Positions 8,699-18,470 of a DNA stretch of 64,000 nt are shown here, in pieces. The notes under the pieces are model-generated. The model made no database searches, was not told the origin of the DNA, and saw nothing but the letters and a program-made list of their open reading frames with translations. The stretch is from Staphylococcus sp. (GTDB lineage Bacteria; Bacteroidota; Bacteroidia; Bacteroidales; Muribaculaceae): NCBI GenBank assembly GCA_023665865.1, contig JAMPDC010000001.1:289927-353926 (forward strand), in the 5' to 3' direction. The position numbers and the translations under genes were made by a program. Numbering within the stretch: position 1 is the stretch's first letter; each line of letters opens with the position of its first letter.

Positions 8699-11600
8699 TT
8701 ATAAAACATCCTTGCAGACAAGGCGCTCAAGTTTATCGGTCTGGCCGACGAGTTTGCCGTCGACAAGCACACGCAGACCTTTGCCCTGATGATAGCGGCT
8801 GCCATCTTTGTCCCAAATGATGCTGACGTTGTGGCCATGATAGGGCACGTTGTCGAGGCAGAACCAATCCCACTCTCCATCGGGGATGAGCGGATTGACC
8901 TCGATAGTGTTGTCGTTGCGGGGACGAAGGCCCACGAGGCCGGTGATGACGAGGTCGTTGAAAGTCGAGTGATTGTAGTAACGGCTTCGTTCCTGGTCAC
9001 CCTTGAGCCAATAGCCGGTTACCTCGTCGAGATACTCTCCGATGTAGGGACGGCCACGGTGGTGCTGCGACTCGACATAGAGCTTCATCTGAGCGAAGTA
9101 GGTGCTGTCGGTCACAGACGGATTCTCCTCAGAATTCAGATAGTTTGCAAGGGCAGTCAGAGTCTGGGCTGAAGCGAAGGGCCAGATGGCACCATCCCAT
9201 TCACACTTGCCGACGCCGTGGGTGCGAAACTCGGGATGACGACGCTCGGCAGTTGTCAGTCCGTATGGAGCTGAGAAACCTTTCTCATCGTTGAGCTGAA
9301 GCCACGCTTCGTCATATTTACCCTTGTCGGGCATGTTGAAATACCAAGGGATATAGCCTATGGCCTCGCGTACCTGAGCGAGAGTATCGCCACGCATGGT
9401 CTCGAAAAATGCGTGATCTTCATTCCAAAGCTTGCTCTGGATAAGATTTTTCAGTTCGTCAGCCTTTTTCTCATAAAGCTCCTTGTCGGCTGTTTTACCA
9501 AGCTTGTCGGCAATGGCAGCGAGAGCCTTAGCGTTGCCATACATATATGAGTTGATGGTCGGGCGCGCATATTTCTTCTTGCGTCCGCCGCTGATGCTCT
9601 CTTCCATGCCGTCCTGGACGTCGCCCTGCCAGTAGAGACCGCTTGGCAGACGATGTGTATTTTCCCAACGCGCATACTCATCCTTCAGATCGGGATAGAT
9701 CTTCGCAAGAGCGTCAATATCATTGTCGACAAGATAGCGGTTGTAGACAGCATCGGGATTCCATGAGCTGAACTTCTCCATCTTAGCCATCGGCTTTCCG
9801 TCATTTCCGTGATACCATGTATTGATGATACCGTCGAGATACTGCGGGTCACGCAACCAACGGCTTTCATAGATGTGGTGGCCGATAGCACAAGCGATGA
9901 GATTATATTTGTCCGCATAGCTGCGGTCAACGAGAAATTCAGTCATGCCATAGCCGACAGGGGTATTCTTGATATGTTTGCGGAGAGTCCACCAACGGTA
10001 GTAGTACATCTCCTCCATATCCTTGTCGGGACATTCAAAAAGAGGTATGTTGGCTTTCATCCATTCCGAAGACTCGGCGTTGGGGATTGCCTGGACTATA
10101 TTCTCATCCTCCATGCCGTTGAAATAGTCAGCATGATGGGCGAAATCGTCATATTTGAGTACGGCAGCAGTCGAATCGACATCGCGCGACGAGGTCTTGA
10201 AGTTAGCTATGCGGTAAGTAGCCTGCTTATCGACGTCGTTTGCGCGAGGCATATCGTTGTGCTGGTCTGCCTCGGTGTCTACATTGGGAAAATCTGTATG
10301 CTTACCTGTGCGGAAGACCACGCGCTCAATCTCCTTGACCGGAGCGAAGAGCATACGGGTGGCTTTCTTCTCTCCGTTGACATAGACGGTCGAGTTACGG
10401 TTGTCGAGCGTGAGGTCGACTTTCACATGATACGGTTTGCCCGGCTCATAGTTAAGAATCTTTCCATAGCGGGCGCCACCTTTGGAGCGGAACTCACCGT
10501 CGGGTGTGAGATCAAGACGGGCACATGCTGTCCCCTCATCATCGACAAACTCAATGAGCAGATCACCATATTCATTCTGGTCGGCCATAAGATCAAACTC
10601 GACTGTCAGCTCGCGCGTCGGCGGAATCTTGCGCTCCACTTTAGCCACATCAAATGGATCCTTGTCGGAAAGAGTTAGCCATGTCTTGCCATCTTTCTCC
10701 TCAAGCGACACAGGCGCCCATACCGGAGAATAGATATTCCACATATCGAGATCAGAAAGCTGCTTGAAGTCTGCAAAATCTTCATCGGCATGCGCAGTGG
10801 CCACTGTCTGAACAGGGACCGGGATACGTGCGACCCACATATCCTCTTTACCTACACTGTAGGTGACCCACAGGTCGCCATCCTCCGGAGTACCGTTGCC
10901 TTCCTGGATGCCGCGTACATATTGCGGACCAAACGATTTATACTGTCCGGCATAGCGCATCGGGGGCACTTCGCCGTGGACAAGATTGAGAGTGGTGTAG
11001 TCAAGACCGTCAGAGCTCAGAGAGATTGCAAGCGGCCAGCGGAATTCCGAGGGATTGTAGACGGTGGCATAGGTGCCGTCGCTGAGTTTCTGTCCCCAGA
11101 TCTTGGCATTGCTGTTGACAAAGCCTTTCGCTCTCTCGACAGGCTGAGCCCACGTATTGCCCCCATCCTTACTGATTGAGGTCAAGGCATGTTTCCACAG
11201 TGAGGCAATGTCACCATTGGGAAGAGTGTACCAACAGAAAGCCTTGTAGGGGTTGGAGAGCGGAAGCATCGGGTCATTCCGGTCAGCCTCCTCCACAAAC
11301 TGCATGCGGTAAAGAGGATTATCAAGGATCTCCTCGCAGGCCTGACGGAACCCCTTGTCCTTACTCAACTTATAGTTGGGATAGATGGTGTTCTTCGCGT
11401 TGAAGTCGTGGTTGTAGTAGATGAAATAGATCGGGCCGAAGGATCCGTCGGGATATATCTCACGCACCACTCGACCGATGCCATTGCCATCGTTGGGATC
11501 ATCTTTCGGATGAAGGGCTATGCCGTAGTTACCGATGGCGAGAAGGCGCCCGGATTTAGAGACATAGAACCCCACGCGTTGGTGCATGACTGCATCATGA

Positions 11601-12022
11601 CCTTTCGCCACCTGATCCACACCCTCTTTTTTAAAGCCGTCAGGCACCGGGTAGACAGGGAAAAGAATCTCGGGCGCGCTCCAGTTGTAGCCATCCTCCG
11701 AAGTCTGAAGCAGGGTGCGGCCACCTCCCACGTGCTCATCGACAGGATTGGAGAGATAGTGCATGTAGAACTTGCCGTTCCAATATGCCATCATCGGCTG
11801 ATGATTGTAAGTCCAGCCGTTTTCGTTCGGGGCATAGAGGTCATAGCGGCGATTGGCGCGCATGGTCTGGATGTTATGGACACCCACAACCGGCGACAGT
11901 GCGCCATCGTGGCGGTTGGGATTGGAAAGTTTCGTCCCGGTATAGTGAATCTTCTCCTCGGCATTCACATTAATCGCCGCAAGGCAGGTCGCCGAGATAA
12001 GAAGCAGTGATGAGAGTTTCAT
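8699..12022 (-). CDS. GH143-GH142 bifunctional Dha hydrolase / beta-L-arabinofuranosidase
   Basis: A 1107-residue exported protein (signal peptide about 1-21) with two catalytic halves. Residues 30-400 form a sialidase-like beta-propeller (repeats such as SEDGYNW and SKDGGNTW). Residues 405-615 are a concanavalin-like beta-sandwich insert. Residues 640-1060 are an (alpha/alpha)6 barrel of the MGH1-like type (HGVGKCEWDGAIWPFAS, then GEYLDEVTGYW). This is the layout of B. theta BT1020, in which the propeller is the GH143 hydrolase of 2-keto-3-deoxy-D-lyxo-heptulosaric acid (Dha) and the barrel the GH142 beta-L-arabinofuranosidase. Together they dismantle RG-II chain D (Araf-Dha). The start codon overlaps the stop of the GH43 gene by 4 bases (ATGA), so the two are translationally coupled. 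Family assignment is from recalled architecture. Confidence 0.85.
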   Translation of the reverse strand: MKLSSLLLISATCLAAINVNAEEKIHYTGTKLSNPNRHDGALSPVVGVHNIQTMRANRRYDLYAPNENGWTYNHQPMMAYWNGKFYMHYLSNPVDEHVGGGRTLLQTSEDGYNWSAPEILFPVYPVPDGFKKEGVDQVAKGHDAVMHQRVGFYVSKSGRLLAIGNYGIALHPKDDPNDGNGIGRVVREIYPDGSFGPIYFIYYNHDFNAKNTIYPNYKLSKDKGFRQACEEILDNPLYRMQFVEEADRNDPMLPLSNPYKAFCWYTLPNGDIASLWKHALTSISKDGGNTWAQPVERAKGFVNSNAKIWGQKLSDGTYATVYNPSEFRWPLAISLSSDGLDYTTLNLVHGEVPPMRYAGQYKSFGPQYVRGIQEGNGTPEDGDLWVTYSVGKEDMWVARIPVPVQTVATAHADEDFADFKQLSDLDMWNIYSPVWAPVSLEEKDGKTWLTLSDKDPFDVAKVERKIPPTRELTVEFDLMADQNEYGDLLIEFVDDEGTACARLDLTPDGEFRSKGGARYGKILNYEPGKPYHVKVDLTLDNRNSTVYVNGEKKATRMLFAPVKEIERVVFRTGKHTDFPNVDTEADQHNDMPRANDVDKQATYRIANFKTSSRDVDSTAAVLKYDDFAHHADYFNGMEDENIVQAIPNAESSEWMKANIPLFECPDKDMEEMYYYRWWTLRKHIKNTPVGYGMTEFLVDRSYADKYNLIACAIGHHIYESRWLRDPQYLDGIINTWYHGNDGKPMAKMEKFSSWNPDAVYNRYLVDNDIDALAKIYPDLKDEYARWENTHRLPSGLYWQGDVQDGMEESISGGRKKKYARPTINSYMYGNAKALAAIADKLGKTADKELYEKKADELKNLIQSKLWNEDHAFFETMRGDTLAQVREAIGYIPWYFNMPDKGKYDEAWLQLNDEKGFSAPYGLTTAERRHPEFRTHGVGKCEWDGAIWPFASAQTLTALANYLNSEENPSVTDSTYFAQMKLYVESQHHRGRPYIGEYLDEVTGYWLKGDQERSRYYNHSTFNDLVITGLVGLRPRNDNTIEVNPLIPDGEWDWFCLDNVPYHGHNVSIIWDKDGSRYHQGKGLRVLVDGKLVGQTDKLERLVCKDVL

Positions 12023-12969
12023 TTTTTGCTGGCTTCAATTAGTTTGTTAACGACTGAACGGGGTGCACGGAAAATAGTACCGTGTTTATGATCCTTAGGC
12101 ACACTGATACTGTCGGTCACGTCGGTGAAAGTCTTGAAATCTTTAGTCTTGTGAGCGCTGTAGATAAACTTGCGGTAGGTGTCGTAGTAGATATAGTAGT
12201 CATCACCCACTTTCACAACCGAGGGGCCTTCGGTAAATGACTCGGTGAAGGGCTCGGAGGCCGGACTGTAGGGGCCTTCGGCCGATTTTGCAAACGCGAC
12301 CTTGATGTTGCGGTTGGGACGGGTGTTGTCTTTCACTACCATCACATAATCCTCCGGACCGCGCTTGACAAGCACTGCATCGATGCAGCTGAATCCAGGA
12401 TCATAGAAAAGCTTGGGATCAGAGAAGGTCTCGAAATCCTTGGTGGTGACATAATAGAGACGGTGGTTATTTTTCTCGTCCTCGATGCCGACATCAAAAC
12501 CGGCGTCAACCACACATGAGGCATAGACGATCATGTATTGCCCCTTCACGTCGTCGTAGAAAAGCTCCGGAGCCCAGAGATTCTGTGTGGATGCAATGGA
12601 ATCCATCGCAGGGATGCGACGCTGCTCTGTCCAGTGGATAAGATCTTTCGAACTTGAATAGCCGAAGCCGGTGTCACCCTTCCATGCGATAGTCCATACG
12701 AGATGATAAGTGCTGTCGGGACCGACCACAATCGAAGGATCACGCATGATGTTCATGCCGAGTTCAGGTTTGAGCCATGTACCCGCGATGCTGTCCCAGT
12801 GTATGCCATCCTCACTGTAGAGGAAGCGCAGACCTTCATCGGCCGGTTCATGGAAAGAGGTGAACATATACAGATCCTCTTCAGGCTGAGTCTGAGAGGA
12901 GGATGAGCTACATGAACCGAAGCTCAATGTCAATCCGAGACTGAGGATTGCAGCTGCAAGAATTTTCAT
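12019..12969 (-). CDS. GH43-family lipoprotein, probable alpha-L-arabinofuranosidase
   Basis: A 316-residue lipoprotein with a lipobox ending at Cys20 (SFGSC), so it is probably membrane-anchored and possibly surface-exposed. The rest is a five-bladed beta-propeller of the GH43/GH-F type. The expected triad is visible: base Asp77 in MRDPSI, pKa-modulating Asp197 in CIDA and acid Glu247 in TEGPS. In pectin loci such enzymes remove alpha-L-Araf, which in RG-II would fit the single-residue chain E or a chain B terminus. The gene follows the GH78-sialidase-like fusion by 40 bases and overlaps GH143-GH142 by 4. Subfamily and exact linkage cannot be told from the sequence alone. Confidence 0.85.
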   Translation of the reverse strand: MKILAAAILSLGLTLSFGSCSSSSSQTQPEEDLYMFTSFHEPADEGLRFLYSEDGIHWDSIAGTWLKPELGMNIMRDPSIVVGPDSTYHLVWTIAWKGDTGFGYSSSKDLIHWTEQRRIPAMDSIASTQNLWAPELFYDDVKGQYMIVYASCVVDAGFDVGIEDEKNNHRLYYVTTKDFETFSDPKLFYDPGFSCIDAVLVKRGPEDYVMVVKDNTRPNRNIKVAFAKSAEGPYSPASEPFTESFTEGPSVVKVGDDYYIYYDTYRKFIYSAHKTKDFKTFTDVTDSISVPKDHKHGTIFRAPRSVVNKLIEASKK

Positions 12970-13009
12970 GATTATAATTAGAGGTTGTGGTTATACTGAA
13001 AATAAGAAA

Positions 13010-16000
13010 TCAAAGGTCAAGTCTGGCATATTTGATGCGCTGACGGCGCCAGGTGTAGATTGCGTGGAGCTTTCCATCCTTACCCTGGATAATGCTGGGA
13101 TAGGAATACTGGCTGACAGGGCTGTCTTCGAGCGTGACTACATTATTCCAGTTGATTCCGTCGTCCGAAACTGCGATGCAAAGCGGAGTTCTGACACCCT
13201 TGGGAGTTCCCTTAAGGGTGGCGAAATCGTTGTAGATCAACACATGACGGCCATCCTTGAGCGTCACGGCATCTGTGCCTGAATTGTTGTTTGGCAAATC
13301 AGTCAGAGTCAACGGAGTCCAGGTCTCGCCGTTGTCCGAACTCCAGCTCGTTGCGAGGTGGGAGTTGCGGGTGCGGCAGAGAATCTGCAAGCGACCGTCG
13401 GCATGGCGAAGGATGCTGGGCTGAATTGCATAGATGGGCTCCGGCTCAGTCCTGTCAGTCCTGACGGCAGAGTCTGAGGGCAGCGGACCGGTGGAGCGCC
13501 ATGTCTTACCGTTGTCATCGCTGATCTCAATCCATGCAGTCCATCCCTTACCCTCGCGGCTGCTCGGGGAGAGGATGCGTCCGTTGATATACTCAGGCTT
13601 GTTTTTGATCGGGCCGAGGATACCCTCGGGGAGCGGCTCACGCTGGCTCCAGGTCTTGCCACCATCGCTCGAACGGGCCACCCAGCCGGTCCAGTCACCG
13701 ACACTCGAACCTATCTTGAAGAATAGCAGCAATTCTTTCTCACCGGGAATCTGGAAAAGGACCGGATTCCAGCAGGCCTTGCGGCGGGCATTGTTGATAT
13801 CGCCCTTGAAATTAGGACCGACGGGCCCGGCAGTGGCAGGAGTAGTCTCCTCATTTATTCCTGAGAGACCGGCAAGCTTGATGGTTGGATCATTGAGGTC
13901 AAAGACACCGTCGGCAGCAATCTCGGGAGCAGTCCATCCGGTTGCGCCTTTAGGTTTGCGTGACACCCAGATGACACAGTCGGGGTTACGCTCCTTGGTC
14001 CCTCCGAAATAGGCCGCCACGAGATCTCCGTTGGGGAGTTCGGCGATAGTCGCACCATGACATTCGGGGAATGATGCTGTCTCGTAGATAAATTCGTCGT
14101 TGAGGATACCCTTGCGCTTGTCTCCGAGCGAGGGATCAACCTTCACATCGAAAACATAGCTGCCGGAGCCGACACGCCAATAGGAATCATTGCCCTCACT
14201 GCGGACAAACTCTGCACCCTTGGCTTTGACAGCCTTGCGGTCAGGAGTCGGGACACATATAAGAGCAGTTGTGTTGCAAGGTATCTCGATATTCCATCTG
14301 ATGTGCATGGGAGTCTTGACCCAATGGCTGACGAGCAATCCATAAGGAGTATTGTAGCTCACTCTCACACTATCCATCTGCTGGATTGAGAAATCGGGCT
14401 TGAGGAGAATCTCCTTGTAGCCGGGTTCAGCAGGATTTATACCTCCTAAATCCTGAAAATACCAGTTGATGTGATCACCGAGCATCATCACATGGTTGTT
14501 GCTGTTCATGCGGCGGCTGGCAGTGTCACCATTCCAGAGTTCCCAGATGGTAGTCGCACCCTTCTCTATCTCATAGCCATAGCTCGGATATGTGCGGTTT
14601 GAGGCCAGAAGTGCCGCCACATCACCGCGTCCGATACGCGAAAGTTCACGCATGAGCCAGTTGACACCGATGACACCGGTGGAGATATGACCTTTGTTGG
14701 TCTCAATGATTGTCTTGATAAGATTATCGGCCACGGCCTGACGATATTCCTCAGACACCATGTCAAAGGCAAGCGGCAGCACATTGGAGGTAGCGGTATT
14801 GTTGCCATAGTAAATGCTGTCGGGATAGAGAATATGGGGTGTGGTGACGGGTGAGGTACCTTTCTTGACGGTCAGGAATTCCTTGTTGAACGCATCCTTG
14901 ACTTTGTCGCCATCCTGTTCCCACTCCGCGGCCTCTTTATCAAGACCTTGGAGACGGGCGAACTTAGCCATCATCTGACACACCTTATAGTAGTAGGCCG
15001 ACGCAATGAGTTTACCGTCTGTCACGCGTGCGGGATCCTGACTATGGATAAGCTCAAGCTTTTCAGGAGGCACACACCAGTCGCCATACTTGTCGGCGGT
15101 TATGAGACCGTTCTTGTCAGTATAGTCTTTGCGGATGTGGTTCATCCACTTTTTCATAGCCTCATAGTTGCGGATGATCGGCTGAGGATTGCCGGTCTGC
15201 TCATAGATCATGTCGCATACCACCGGCAAAGTCGAAGACCAGGTCATGTCTGAGGTGAAATAGTTGTAGAACGCCGGTGCGATGTCGGGCAGACAGCCAT
15301 CCTCACGCTGCGACTCACGCATGTCGTCCATCCACTTGGCGTAGAAGTTGGCATTGTCAAACATGAAGTTCTCACCCCAGGTGTTCATATTGTGATCACC
15401 TGTCCAGGGCTGACGCTCGTCGCGCTGCGGACAGTCGACAGGCACACCCTTGTAGTTGCTCGCTGTGCCCCACCATGCGTTGCGGAAGATGGAATTCATC
15501 GTTTTGTTTGAGCTGGCGAAAGTGCCGTTTGACGGAAGATTATCATAGACAAATTCTGCTACAATATCTTCAGGCTTGAGATCATCAATACCTGTCACTT
15601 CCACAAACTGGAAACCGTGGTAGGAGAATTTCGGGCTCCAGCTGACATTCTTTTCACTTCCGTTGGCAATGTAGCGGTCGGTGCTCTGCGCGTTGCGGAG
15701 ATTCTCGACATCAAGCTGGAGACTGTCGGGAGTGATACGCTCGGAATACCTGATGACAACAGTATCGCCCGTTGCCACGTCAGAGATGTTGATCTTGACC
15801 CAACCGGCCATGTTCTGTCCGAAGTCCACGAGATAGCGGTCATCGAGTTTGCGCACAGACTTCGGGCTAAGTGTCTGCATCACCTTCATGTTGGGCGAAA
15901 GACTGCCACGCAGAGAGCCGTAAGGGAGCTCGGCGCGCTGCGCCTTCTTCCATGTCGAGTCGTCGTAGCCGGGTTTAGTCCAGTCGCCAAGCTCAAGGCG

Positions 16001-16912
16001 CGCATCATAGACCTCTCCATCATACTCATTGTTGCTGCGGATGGGGCCGTTGGCTGTCAGACGCCACTTCTCGTCGGAGTTGATGCGCTGCTTCGTTCCG
16101 TCGGCATACTCGATGATGAGATTCATGCGCAGTTTCGGATAGCCGAAAGTAGGGATCTTATAGGGTTTGAAATTCTGGCGCATGGTGTAGAAACGGCCGT
16201 TGCCGAGGGTGACACCTATTGCATTTGCCTCCCCGTTGCCCTTGAGCATATCGGTGACATCATAGGAATTATAGAGAGTGGTGCGGCGATAGTCAGTCGG
16301 TGCAGGAGCAAGCACATCCTCGCTGACTTTGTCGCCGTTGAGATAGAGCTCGTAGAGACCGAGACCTGAGATGTGAGCTGTGGCTCTCTTGATTTCTTTG
16401 TCCTGAGTGTTGAACTCCGTACGGAGATAGCGCGAGCTCATACGGCTGTGTGAGTCCTCTATATCCCATTCAAACGGGCCTTCCCAGCCGATCCACCGGC
16501 CACCCCAGTGACCTTCACCGACGATGCCCATCCCCCACTCTGCCGGAGCGCTCCATGCCGACTCGCCACGGGTGGTGTAGACTTTGACTTTCCAATAGCA
16601 ACGGGTGTTGTCGGCAAGTTCCTTACCTTCGTATGGCACCCAGACTGAAGCGTCGGAGCTGACACGCCCGGAATCCCATAGATCTCCGTTGCCGGCAGCA
16701 AGGTTTTCGGGCGAAGAGGCGACAAGTATATGATAGGCAGTCTGCATCACATCATGTTCGTCAGATGTGATGATCCAGCTCAGACGCGGATGTTGCGACT
16801 CGATGCTCAGAGGCCGTGGCTGCCCTTCAGTGGTCAGTGACCCGACCTTCACCCCGGCCCGGAGACCGAGGGCGAAGAAAAGGGATACTATTATATATGC
16901 TATGCGTTGCAT
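13010..16912 (-). CDS. GH78 alpha-L-rhamnosidase fused to a sialidase-like (BNR) beta-propeller
   Basis: A 1300-residue exported protein (signal peptide about 1-19). Residues 20-925 are a complete GH78 rhamnosidase: the N-terminal Fn3-like domain, Bac_rhamnosid_N (about 160-330), the jelly-roll with DFGQNMAGW (363-371), and the (alpha/alpha)6 barrel with DCPQRDER (493-500) and TIWELW containing Glu791. Residues 935-1300 form a second catalytic-type domain, a BNR_2/sialidase-like six-bladed propeller with four Asp boxes (SSDGGKTW 1081, SDDNGKTW 1131, SSDNGETW 1191, SDDGINW 1249). RG-II chain C is alpha-L-rhamnose on Kdo, a ulosonic acid chemically akin to sialic acid. One protein with a rhamnosidase and a sialidase fold is therefore a natural candidate to take off both sugars; that is inference. 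Alternatively the propeller is an esterase-like or binding module. Confidence 0.88.
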   Translation of the reverse strand: MQRIAYIIVSLFFALGLRAGVKVGSLTTEGQPRPLSIESQHPRLSWIITSDEHDVMQTAYHILVASSPENLAAGNGDLWDSGRVSSDASVWVPYEGKELADNTRCYWKVKVYTTRGESAWSAPAEWGMGIVGEGHWGGRWIGWEGPFEWDIEDSHSRMSSRYLRTEFNTQDKEIKRATAHISGLGLYELYLNGDKVSEDVLAPAPTDYRRTTLYNSYDVTDMLKGNGEANAIGVTLGNGRFYTMRQNFKPYKIPTFGYPKLRMNLIIEYADGTKQRINSDEKWRLTANGPIRSNNEYDGEVYDARLELGDWTKPGYDDSTWKKAQRAELPYGSLRGSLSPNMKVMQTLSPKSVRKLDDRYLVDFGQNMAGWVKINISDVATGDTVVIRYSERITPDSLQLDVENLRNAQSTDRYIANGSEKNVSWSPKFSYHGFQFVEVTGIDDLKPEDIVAEFVYDNLPSNGTFASSNKTMNSIFRNAWWGTASNYKGVPVDCPQRDERQPWTGDHNMNTWGENFMFDNANFYAKWMDDMRESQREDGCLPDIAPAFYNYFTSDMTWSSTLPVVCDMIYEQTGNPQPIIRNYEAMKKWMNHIRKDYTDKNGLITADKYGDWCVPPEKLELIHSQDPARVTDGKLIASAYYYKVCQMMAKFARLQGLDKEAAEWEQDGDKVKDAFNKEFLTVKKGTSPVTTPHILYPDSIYYGNNTATSNVLPLAFDMVSEEYRQAVADNLIKTIIETNKGHISTGVIGVNWLMRELSRIGRGDVAALLASNRTYPSYGYEIEKGATTIWELWNGDTASRRMNSNNHVMMLGDHINWYFQDLGGINPAEPGYKEILLKPDFSIQQMDSVRVSYNTPYGLLVSHWVKTPMHIRWNIEIPCNTTALICVPTPDRKAVKAKGAEFVRSEGNDSYWRVGSGSYVFDVKVDPSLGDKRKGILNDEFIYETASFPECHGATIAELPNGDLVAAYFGGTKERNPDCVIWVSRKPKGATGWTAPEIAADGVFDLNDPTIKLAGLSGINEETTPATAGPVGPNFKGDINNARRKACWNPVLFQIPGEKELLLFFKIGSSVGDWTGWVARSSDGGKTWSQREPLPEGILGPIKNKPEYINGRILSPSSREGKGWTAWIEISDDNGKTWRSTGPLPSDSAVRTDRTEPEPIYAIQPSILRHADGRLQILCRTRNSHLATSWSSDNGETWTPLTLTDLPNNNSGTDAVTLKDGRHVLIYNDFATLKGTPKGVRTPLCIAVSDDGINWNNVVTLEDSPVSQYSYPSIIQGKDGKLHAIYTWRRQRIKYARLDL

Positions 16913-16951
16913 GTGTGCGCGTGTTGTATCAGTTGTTGGATGATGACCGGA

Positions 16952-18397
16952 TTAATAGCGGGTCGGAAGATTCTTCCAATCCTTGCCGACATAGTTCTTA
17001 TCGGAATCAACGGCGATGAGCACACGGTCGTTGCCGGCACCATGGCCACCGTCATACTGGAAGGGGGTCACCTTGCTGTCAAACTCGCCGGCATACTGGA
17101 GTTCGCCGTTGGTGGGATCATACCACCACACGTTTTTCTTCTTACCTGAAATTTTTGTAAGATCTATCTCCATCGGACGGTTTGTGTAGTTGTAGACGAG
17201 GAGATAGTCATTGCCACGGGTTGCGATGAGACGGTCGTAGCGTGTACCGTTTTCACCGGCTATTATGCTCTGGTCGGGCACACGCTCGAAGAACGGAAAA
17301 GCGAGCATGAGGTTCTTGAGATGTTTCATCTGGTTGAAACCGGGATCTTTCATGCCCTCATACCATGTTTTGGTAGCACCATAGCCACCATTGTTGGCAG
17401 GCTTGAGCATCTGCATGATGGAATTATGACCGTAGGTATGTCCGAAGGCGCCGGCAAAGACTGCCCAATATGCATAGCGACGCACATCCGGAGCTTTCCA
17501 CCAGGGCTGAGAGGGATCGTGGAGACCCTGGGGGATCTCTTCGTAGGAAGGCTCGGCATCAAAGATGGGTTTGCGTGGCTTCATGGCAAGACCGGCCTCT
17601 ACGTAGCGCCAGTTGTCCTCAGCCTGTGCAGCCTGAGCGGTGTCGTCGCCGTCGCCACGCACCTGGTCATAGCGGCGGTGTCCGCTCTGGAACATGTTGA
17701 AGTCAAGCCATTCGGCATTGTGAAACCAGTTGATCGACGATGTGCGTCCGAAGGGGTGGTAGCTCATCAGGTGATTCTTGTCGATCGACTTGATGGTACG
17801 GGCCATGGCGTTCCACTGGTCAGGATTGATGTCGCCCTTGACGTCGCCACCCATCACCCAGATGATGTTGGGAGCATCCTTATATCGCTCGGCAAGAAAC
17901 TTGCCGTAGGCCTTGGCATCGTCGACGCTCATGAGGCCGGCTTTCACCAGACCTCCCCAGATGGGCACCATGGCGATATAAATGCCATTGTTTTCAGCCT
18001 GCTTGATGATATAGTCCATGTGGTCCCAATAGCCATAGACACCTTTCTTATCAATTTCCGAGAAATCCCAGCCGTCGGGATGTGAATACTGGCCATAGAA
18101 GTTGATGGCGGGCACTCCGTTGATGGTCTGCACCTGCACTACGTTATAGCCGGCCTCACGGCAGCCATTGAGATAGTAGGAAGCCTCGCTGCGGTCAAGG
18201 CGCTCAGGCAGGAGCCAACCTGTCTCGCCCATCCAGAAGAATGGTTTGCCGTTTTCGTGCTGGAGATAGGTTCCATTGTCAGACACACGTAATTTTCCAT
18301 TTACCCACGGTTTTTCAAATGTTTGTACCGGATCCTGGGCATAGACAGCAGTCATCGCCGCAATGATGAGGCAGACAATCAGGCTAATTCTTTTCAT
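16952..18397 (-). CDS. GH140 apiosidase
   Basis: A 481-residue exported enzyme (signal peptide about 1-20, ending VYAQ). It is a TIM-barrel of the DUF4038 type followed by a small C-terminal beta-sandwich (DUF5060/DUF5605-like, from about 400). GH140 enzymes such as B. theta BT1012 cut the apiosyl-galacturonic acid linkage that joins RG-II chains A and B to the backbone. The expected acidic pair is present: Asp185 in WVMGGDVKGD and Glu282 in FDAEPSYEE. Their 97-residue spacing equals what I recall for BT1012 (D187/E284). The length is typical. It is the second gene of unit B, after GH95. Confidence 0.93.
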   Translation of the reverse strand: MKRISLIVCLIIAAMTAVYAQDPVQTFEKPWVNGKLRVSDNGTYLQHENGKPFFWMGETGWLLPERLDRSEASYYLNGCREAGYNVVQVQTINGVPAINFYGQYSHPDGWDFSEIDKKGVYGYWDHMDYIIKQAENNGIYIAMVPIWGGLVKAGLMSVDDAKAYGKFLAERYKDAPNIIWVMGGDVKGDINPDQWNAMARTIKSIDKNHLMSYHPFGRTSSINWFHNAEWLDFNMFQSGHRRYDQVRGDGDDTAQAAQAEDNWRYVEAGLAMKPRKPIFDAEPSYEEIPQGLHDPSQPWWKAPDVRRYAYWAVFAGAFGHTYGHNSIMQMLKPANNGGYGATKTWYEGMKDPGFNQMKHLKNLMLAFPFFERVPDQSIIAGENGTRYDRLIATRGNDYLLVYNYTNRPMEIDLTKISGKKKNVWWYDPTNGELQYAGEFDSKVTPFQYDGGHGAGNDRVLIAVDSDKNYVGKDWKNLPTRY

Positions 18398-18470
18398 GTT
18401 GCTAAAAGTGGAGATATTTCTAATTTATTATTTTTTTGAATTGATGATGGGAAAGATTGGTTTTGTGTTT

